From positions 26,187 through 90,186 of the forward strand of contig JBBRNH010000011.1 of the NCBI GenBank assembly GCA_038230415.1: a stretch of DNA of 64,000 nucleotides, given 5' to 3'. Every line of letters begins with the position of its first letter. Position 1 is the stretch's first letter. A model generated the notes under the pieces. That model made no database searches, was not told the origin of the DNA, and worked only from the letters and a program-made list of their open reading frames with translations. The position numbers and the translations under genes are program-made. Positions 60,001 to 64,000 of the stretch are shown one piece after another. Source of the DNA: JBBRNH01 sp038230415 (lineage in GTDB: Bacteria; Bacteroidota; Bacteroidia; Cytophagales; Spirosomataceae).

Positions 60001-60437
60001 GGAAACTCCGAGAAGTTCACATCCTGAGCCGTTGGGCCGGAGTCTAACTTTTGCGGCAAATCGCGCTTGGCTTTGTCCACCGCATCGCGCACCCGTTGCA
60101 GGGCATCGTTGACCTTTACGTCGGGGTTAAACTCCACCAATATCACCGATACGTCTTGCAACGCATTGGATTTCACCGACTTAACGCCCGAAATAGATTT
60201 CAGTTGTTTCTCGATGGGTTTGTTAATCGTGTTCTCCACATCTGCCGGAGCCGTGCCGAAATACACCGTGTTGATGTAAATCTGCGGCACCTTAATATCG
60301 GGGAATTGCTCTTTAGCGAGGTTATTATAGACAAACAGCCCGCCCATCGTGATGATGATGGTAAAGATGTAAATCGCCGTCCGGTTCTCAACGCACCAGT
60401 TGGTGAATCCGAGGGTTTTATATTGGTCGAATTTCAT
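57009..60437 (-). CDS. RND-family efflux permease (AcrB/HAE1-like)
   Basis: A 1142-residue inner-membrane proton antiporter. The usual plan is present: N-terminal membrane helix (IYIFTIIITMGGLFVYNNLA), large periplasmic loop with NTVYFGTAPADVENTINKPI, the helix 4 motif GLGIVVDDAIVVIENTHRLF with the proton-relay aspartates, and the C-terminal half with GIIALAGIVVKNGILLIEFI. It pumps drugs, dyes or lipids together with the adaptor and TolC-like genes upstream. The specific substrate is unknown. Confidence 0.95.
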   Translation of the reverse strand: MKFDQYKTLGFTNWCVENRTAIYIFTIIITMGGLFVYNNLAKEQFPDIKVPQIYINTVYFGTAPADVENTINKPIEKQLKSISGVKSVKSNALQDVSVILVEFNPDVKVNDALQRVRDAVDKAKRDLPQKLDSGPTAQDVNFSEFPIMNVNLAGNFSIKQLKEYAEDLQDAIEAMPEISRVDIVGALKREIQINVDLPRMQATGLTFFDVQSAIQGENINISGGELNVEGVRRTLRVKGEFSDVKQLQNMQIKTGTGATVRLGDVAEVQDSFEEQQDFARLDNKSVVTLNVIKRAGANLVAAADKIEKTIEEYKTDRFPPGLDIRVTADQSERTRSELNDLINTVVLGFIFVVLVLMFFMGIRDAIFVGLSVPLSALVAFVLMPIVGPLVGTTFTLNTIVLFAFLLGLGIVVDDAIVVIENTHRLFNENKDWDIKQSVKAAAGEVFIPVLSGTLTTIAPFFPLLFWPGIVGEFMKFLPLTLILTLFASLFVAYVMNPVFAVSFMKRHEEETHAQKQTFAQIRRPLIVLVALAAVGYLIDRGIGNLFVLCVILFVFNHYILTPRIIVPFQEHLLPGLKHNYRKLITWLLVGWRPVFTIVAAFALLVGTFFIVAAAKPKVIFFPSGEPDYIYVYNVMPVGTDALVTDKTTKEIERRVFKTLRDNNAMGIVNSVISNVGKNAGDPFNPDRSATPQKSKVTVAFVKGADRNGRSTDVLLEKVRASMKGIPGSEISVERERNGPPTGKAITLEIAGDDFATLNALEKQLRKRISAAGIEGIDQLKSDLITNKPEIIVQINRDKAEREGISSQQIAGTIRTALFGLEISKFRDAKDEYPIMIRLRPDDRSQIERLLSLNIVYRDMTTGGQLRQVPISSVADISYSTTFSQINRKNQERLVTLSSDVVPGANANVINQQITEVVKEMEVPNGYSIRAGGEQEQQQESGTFLVSAFGIALLLIYLILATQFNSAIKPVIIFATILLSLIGVLLGFVIAGKEFSVIMSGVGIIALAGIVVKNGILLIEFIEELRGRGVPVRQAIIDGGGIRLTPVLLTASAAVLGLIPLAFGISVDFVALFRDLNPHLIVGGDSSAFWNILAWTIIYGLTFSTVLTLILVPCMYWVSERIKARFAKTPVVTPVANAEPELV

Positions 60438-60458
60438 TTTTTAAGTGGTTAATGGTCA

Positions 60459-60503
60459 GTGACAGGTGGTTAGTGAGCAACTTGCCACCAACCGCTTGTC
60501 ACT
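60459..60503. repeat. Inverted repeat between RND permease and adaptor genes
   Basis: AGTGACAGGTGGTTAGTGAG near 60459 faces TTGCCACCAACCGCTTGTCA near 60482-60501. It shares the word GTGGTTAGTG and TTGCCAC with the 44691 repeat. Confidence 0.5.
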
Positions 60504-60509
60504 TGCCCC

Positions 60510-61640
60510 TCAAAAATTAATCGGTTGTCCGTCCACAACTTCCTGATAGCCCTGCGTAATGAGTTGATCACCCGCCTGCAAGCCCGCCGTAATCTCGATC
60601 TGTCCACCGTAGCTTTGGCCGGTTTTCACTGTTCTGGCCTTTGCTATTTTCTTCGCTCCCTCGGTAGTTGCCACATACACTAACTGCCCTTTTTCGGTAT
60701 TCTGAATCAGGTTCTGGTCAATCACCACCGCGTTGGCCCGGTTTACATCGTTGATTTTCACCTGCGCCAGCATGTTGGGTTTCAGATCGCCACCCGGTGG
60801 CAGTGGCGCTTCAATGGTAAAGGTCCGGCTCAACGGATCAACCGTTGTTGATACAAAACTGATGCGGGCGTTGATGGTCTTATTGATGTCCGGGAACCGA
60901 ATCTGTACTGCGTCTCCCTTCCGAACGCTGCCGGCGTATGTATCGGCCACTTTGGCAATCACCTTGAGTTTCGACAGATTTACAACGGTAAACATTGGCA
61001 CACCGGGCGCACCCATCATGCCGACTTTAGCAAAAACCTTGTCAACCACGCCCGAAATCGGGGCCGTCACGTTCGATTGGCTCAACTGGGTATTGAGCGT
61101 TGCCAGCCGCCGTTCCAGCGATTCTTTATTGCTCTTGGCCTGTATATACTGAATCTCCGTGCCGATTTGCTGTTTCCAGAGGTTGTTTTGCTTCTCGAAA
61201 ACCGTGCTTGCCAACGACAATTGCGTCTGAATTTCGGCCACTGAAGAACGCAAAATCTGATCGTCTAACCGCGCCACTACCTGCCCGGCCCGCACGTTTG
61301 AGCCTTCGATCACGTTTACTGACAACACCGTTCCACCCGACCGGGGTGACACCTGCACGTTGTTTTTGGCATCTACAGAGCCTTGCAATTCTACAAAGTG
61401 CTTGAAGGTCGTGGCTGAAACCGGGGCTACAACCACGTCTTTCGTCCGAATAACTTCCGCCTTTTGAGGGTCAAGTTTAGCCACTTCGCCTTCCAGCATT
61501 TTAATTTTTGTGGTCAGGTCGGTCTGTTGCTTTTTCAGGTCGGCAAGTTCCTGCTTTTTGGTAGTCAGGTCATTTCCTTTTTTTTCCGGGCCGCAGGCCA
61601 TCAGCAGGCCAAACAGCGCGAGTATGTAGTATGGTTTCAT
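60510..61640 (-). CDS. RND efflux periplasmic adaptor lipoprotein
   Basis: A 376-residue membrane fusion protein. ATG 61640 starts the lipoprotein signal (MKPYYILALFGLLMAC, lipobox LMAC), so the shorter start is used. After a coiled coil (LADLKKQQTDLTTKIKMLEG) come the lipoyl-like half motifs (VNVIEGSNVRAGQVVARLD, NVTAPISGVVDKVFAKVGMM) and the beta-barrel part. It joins the RND permease to the TolC-like channel. It is separated from the permease gene by 72 bases with an inverted repeat. Confidence 0.93.
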   Translation of the reverse strand: MKPYYILALFGLLMACGPEKKGNDLTTKKQELADLKKQQTDLTTKIKMLEGEVAKLDPQKAEVIRTKDVVVAPVSATTFKHFVELQGSVDAKNNVQVSPRSGGTVLSVNVIEGSNVRAGQVVARLDDQILRSSVAEIQTQLSLASTVFEKQNNLWKQQIGTEIQYIQAKSNKESLERRLATLNTQLSQSNVTAPISGVVDKVFAKVGMMGAPGVPMFTVVNLSKLKVIAKVADTYAGSVRKGDAVQIRFPDINKTINARISFVSTTVDPLSRTFTIEAPLPPGGDLKPNMLAQVKINDVNRANAVVIDQNLIQNTEKGQLVYVATTEGAKKIAKARTVKTGQSYGGQIEITAGLQAGDQLITQGYQEVVDGQPINF

Positions 61641-61641
61641 A

Positions 61642-63009
61642 TTATTCATTGAGAAGTTTTCCGTTTGCTTTGTCGAAATCAACTTTCGTCAGCAGGTAAT
61701 TGTAAAGGGAAGTAAAATAATTGGTTTGGGCCTGGCGATATGAATTTTCGGCATCCAGCACCTCTATATTCGAGCCAACACCCTCTTTATATTTGATTTG
61801 AACAACGCGTACTACTTCCTTGGCTAAGTCAATATTACGTTTTTGTGTCCGAAGCGTCTGAACAGTATTGGTCAATGATATTGCTGACTGCCGTACTTGC
61901 AGGTCAATCGAATTTTTCAGGAGTTCGCCACTTTGTTGCGCTTTCTGAAGGGTGAACCGCTTCTGTTGAGACTGATATTTTTTGGCAAATCCATCAAAAA
62001 TTGGCACCCCTATATTGAGCGTCAACGCCGAAGTTTTAAACCAGGGGGCCGTAAGGAGTTCGACAAACTTGTTGCGGCCCGTATTGTAGCCGTATGTTGC
62101 GCCAAATGATATACGCGGATAGTAAGCTTTCGCTGTACTTTGAATGTCAAGATCGGCCAACTGCAGTTGTGATTGCAGTAATGAGTACTCAATCCGTTGG
62201 CCATAGTTAAACGGCGCGTTGATTGCAGTTAGGGCCAAGTCCGCTTCATCAAGGTTAATATCCTGAATCTTCTCCGTCAACGTGATATCGTCGTTGATAC
62301 CAAGCCCCATCTGGAATTTTAACAGGTAGTAACTCAAATCAACCAAATTCTTGACATTCTGACGTTCGGCAGTGAGGTTGTTTACCTGGACTTCGAGCCG
62401 GTTCACGTCAATTTTCTCCACGAATCCCTGCTTGTTAAGGGCCTGCGTGTTTCTGTATAGCGTATCTAATCGCGCGATGTTCAGATCAAGCAGTTTCATA
62501 CGCTCTTCATTCACCAACACACCATAATAGGCTTTTGCGACCTGTTCGGCGGTCATAATCTTCGACGCATTCACGTTTTTCTGCGCCAGTTCCCGATACA
62601 CACCAGCCGCCTGCAGTCCCACCCGATAAGCGGCATCGAACAGCAACTGATTCAGCCCAACCTGCCCAAAGCCCGAAAATGTAGTACCAAACCGGGCCGG
62701 AACCGGCGGATCATCGGGCTTACCACCGCCAAAAACAGCGGGTAGAAAAATGGTCTGTAAGGCCAGGTTATCCGTCAGCAGGCCATTGAAACTCACCTGC
62801 GGCAGAGCTACCGCCCGAATTTCCTGAATCCGGGCTTCGGCACTCAGCGCGTCTAACTGCGAATTTTTTATGTTGATGTTTCGCTCTATCCCCAATCGCA
62901 TGGCTTCGTTCAGCGTGAAACCCTGCCGGGTTTGCGCCAGACCAGATATGCTACTAACAGCAACGATCATCAGGAATAACATTGGCCTGATCAGTCTACT
63001 TTGTTTCAT
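61642..63009 (-). CDS. TolC-family outer-membrane channel
   Basis: A 455-residue TolC-type protein with a signal peptide (ending SISGLAQ). The two repeats of the family are seen: FTLNEAMRLGIERNINIKNS near the start, ARIQEIRAVALPQVSFNG, and the second half with QLADLDIQSTAKAYYPRISF and NAENSYRQAQTNYFTSLYNY-like text. It forms the exit duct for the RND pump. It overlaps the TetR gene start region by 14 bases (62996-63009), so the four genes form one operon with tetR first. Confidence 0.94.
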   Translation of the reverse strand: MKQSRLIRPMLFLMIVAVSSISGLAQTRQGFTLNEAMRLGIERNINIKNSQLDALSAEARIQEIRAVALPQVSFNGLLTDNLALQTIFLPAVFGGGKPDDPPVPARFGTTFSGFGQVGLNQLLFDAAYRVGLQAAGVYRELAQKNVNASKIMTAEQVAKAYYGVLVNEERMKLLDLNIARLDTLYRNTQALNKQGFVEKIDVNRLEVQVNNLTAERQNVKNLVDLSYYLLKFQMGLGINDDITLTEKIQDINLDEADLALTAINAPFNYGQRIEYSLLQSQLQLADLDIQSTAKAYYPRISFGATYGYNTGRNKFVELLTAPWFKTSALTLNIGVPIFDGFAKKYQSQQKRFTLQKAQQSGELLKNSIDLQVRQSAISLTNTVQTLRTQKRNIDLAKEVVRVVQIKYKEGVGSNIEVLDAENSYRQAQTNYFTSLYNYLLTKVDFDKANGKLLNE

Positions 63010-63610
63010 ACTCTTTGTGGTTTACATACTCATAATATACTAAAAAGCCTTTTTCGGTAAGTAAACCCCGAATAAAATGCGCCATTAACTGCTGTTGAAT
63101 AGACTCCATCGTTAGCTGATTGCGCGGAAAAATGGCATCATTGAAAGCCGCATGGATAGTTTGTAAGCGTAATCGAGCCATTGTTTCAGGATCAAGGCTG
63201 GCTATATAAAGTCCCTGCTCAATGCCCACACGGATATTGTCGGCAATAGCCTTGACCACGTGCTTCTGTTCAAACTGATGCACGACATCCCATGCTTTAG
63301 GGTGATATTTCTGAATATCCGGCATCAGATTTGGGTTCACATCGGCCAAATGCACTTTCATCATTTCCGATGCCTTTAACATTTCTTGAATCGGATTGAT
63401 GGCCGCTTGCATGATGCAGTCGTAATCGTTGGCTTCCCGCGTCATGTTGCGTAGAGCTACCTGATAGACTAAATCATCTTTATCAGCAAAATGCTGATAA
63501 ATAGTTTTCTTTGAAATACCCAGTCGCCGGGCTATGTCGTCCATTGTAATTGTTCGCACCCCATGTTTGCGAAACATTTTTTCAGCTTCTTCAACGACCC
63601 GTTCCTTCAT
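62996..63610 (-). CDS. TetR-family repressor of the efflux operon
   Basis: A 204-residue TetR protein. The N-terminal helix-turn-helix is VVEEAEKMFRKHGVRTITMD and DIARRLGISKKTIYQHFADK. The C-terminal ligand domain is all helical and different from TetR itself. It is the first gene of the operon before TolC, adaptor and permease, so it most likely represses the whole unit and is relieved by a pump substrate. The promoter region upstream (63611-63863) is AT-rich and has no clear palindrome by eye. Confidence 0.92.
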   Translation of the reverse strand: MKERVVEEAEKMFRKHGVRTITMDDIARRLGISKKTIYQHFADKDDLVYQVALRNMTREANDYDCIMQAAINPIQEMLKASEMMKVHLADVNPNLMPDIQKYHPKAWDVVHQFEQKHVVKAIADNIRVGIEQGLYIASLDPETMARLRLQTIHAAFNDAIFPRNQLTMESIQQQLMAHFIRGLLTEKGFLVYYEYVNHKEYETK

Positions 63611-63863
63611 ATCAGGTAGCTATCATAAATATTATTACAGAGTATAACTTTTCTTATAAACCCAGGAAACTTTAAAAAGGTTTGTAGTTTCCAAAAAATG
63701 TTCTCAGTGAAAACTGTACTTATTTCTGCCGTAAAATTCTGGTTATCAATAGTTTTATAATTATAAAGAATAGACGAACGGCACTATAAATACAGGAACG
63801 GCAAACAGATCAATCCTAAAATTGTATAATTTAAAGAGTTAGTAAGGATAAGCAATGACACAC

Positions 63864-63903
63864 AAAAAAGTCCCCTCACGGATTTCTCGGTGAGGGGACT
63901 TTT
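63864..63903 (-). terminator. Rho-independent terminator of the rRNA operon
   Basis: AGTCCCCTCA (63869-63878) and TGAGGGGACT (63891-63900) form a 10-bp stem with a 12-base loop, followed on the minus strand by six T. It lies right after the 5S rRNA 3' end. Confidence 0.9.
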
Positions 63904-63914
63904 GCAATAACTAA

Positions 63915-64000
63915 GGGGTGGCAGTAACCTACTCTCCCGCCATCGTCCGGCAGTACCATCGGCGACCAGGGGCTTAACGGCTCTGTTCGACATGGATAAA
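63915..64000 (-). rRNA. rrf: 5S ribosomal RNA, 3' part, 5' end beyond the window
   Basis: The minus strand reads from the window end: CATGTCGAACAGAGCCGTTA, then AAGCCCCTGGTCGCCGATGG, TACTGCCGG, and ends GGGAGAGTAGGTTACTGCCA. These are the conserved 5S core (CGAACAGAGC-GTTAAGCCC) and 3' helix. About 86 of about 112 bases are present. The 23S and 16S genes would follow beyond the window on the same strand. Confidence 0.92.

Noticed and set aside
63784..63993. A 69-codon frame over the rRNA terminator and 5S region
   Set aside because: It covers the 5S rRNA gene and its terminator hairpin, so it is not coding.

Overview
The window is chromosomal DNA of a Bacteroidota bacterium. The best match is Cytophagales, family Spirosomaceae (Spirosoma or Rudanella type). 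The reasons are: candidate promoters with a TAnnTTTG -7 element, almost no Shine-Dalgarno motifs, TonB-family and YwqK-type wide-repeat proteins, a hybrid two-component system, a type IX secretion (type B) C-terminal domain next to an OmpA/PD40 protein, the Bacteroidota form of PLP fold-III arginine decarboxylase, and a host base composition of roughly 52-55% G+C. The taxon is inferred from gene content only.

Layout. 1-12.3 kb is ordinary housekeeping and envelope sequence: a LuxE-like acyl-protein synthetase cut by the window start, GDP-fucose synthase, a NeuD-type acetyltransferase, an LpxH-like phosphatase with a glycosyltransferase, two TonB-family proteins, a lytic transglycosylase and RecQ. 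12.4-13.6 kb is a small islet of two overlapping unknown genes. It lies between two copies (about 90% identical) of the 3' end of an AraC-family gene, which looks like insertion into a gene end with the end restored. 14.6-16.2 kb holds an acyl-CoA dehydrogenase and a WYL-type regulator broken by a nonsense codon and a 3' truncation. 16.4-26.8 kb is a complete type I-B CRISPR-Cas locus (cas8b-cas7-cas5-cas3-cas6-cas1-cas2-cas4) followed by 17 identical 37-bp repeats with 16 spacers. Its interference half is AT-rich and its adaptation half has host-like composition.

26.8-40.5 kb carries a DUF72 protein, RF2 without the usual programmed frameshift, a LytTR regulator with direct repeats upstream, a very large hybrid sensor kinase, a PorE-like OmpA/PD40 protein with a T9SS type B partner, and an ECF sigma/anti-sigma pair. 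40.5-48.2 kb has a methyltransferase, a toxin-antitoxin pair whose toxin is stopped at codon 22, the dcw fragment rsmH-ftsL-ftsI, a TlpA-like redoxin, and a Fic protein with two matched palindromes in front. 48.2-56.9 kb is mixed metabolism (hydrolase, exonuclease, arginine decarboxylase, Uma2 nuclease, GmhB, M20 peptidase, dienelactone hydrolase, metallophosphoesterase). 57-63.6 kb is a TetR-controlled RND efflux operon. The last 86 bases are the 3' part of a 5S rRNA on the minus strand, with the rRNA operon terminator beside it.

Many gene junctions carry inverted repeats of several sequence families, some present in more than one copy. The strongest candidates for something undescribed are the two-gene islet at 12.56-13.45 kb and the small four-cysteine-pair-like protein in front of cas8b. 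All calls were made by eye from sequence and translation, without database searches.
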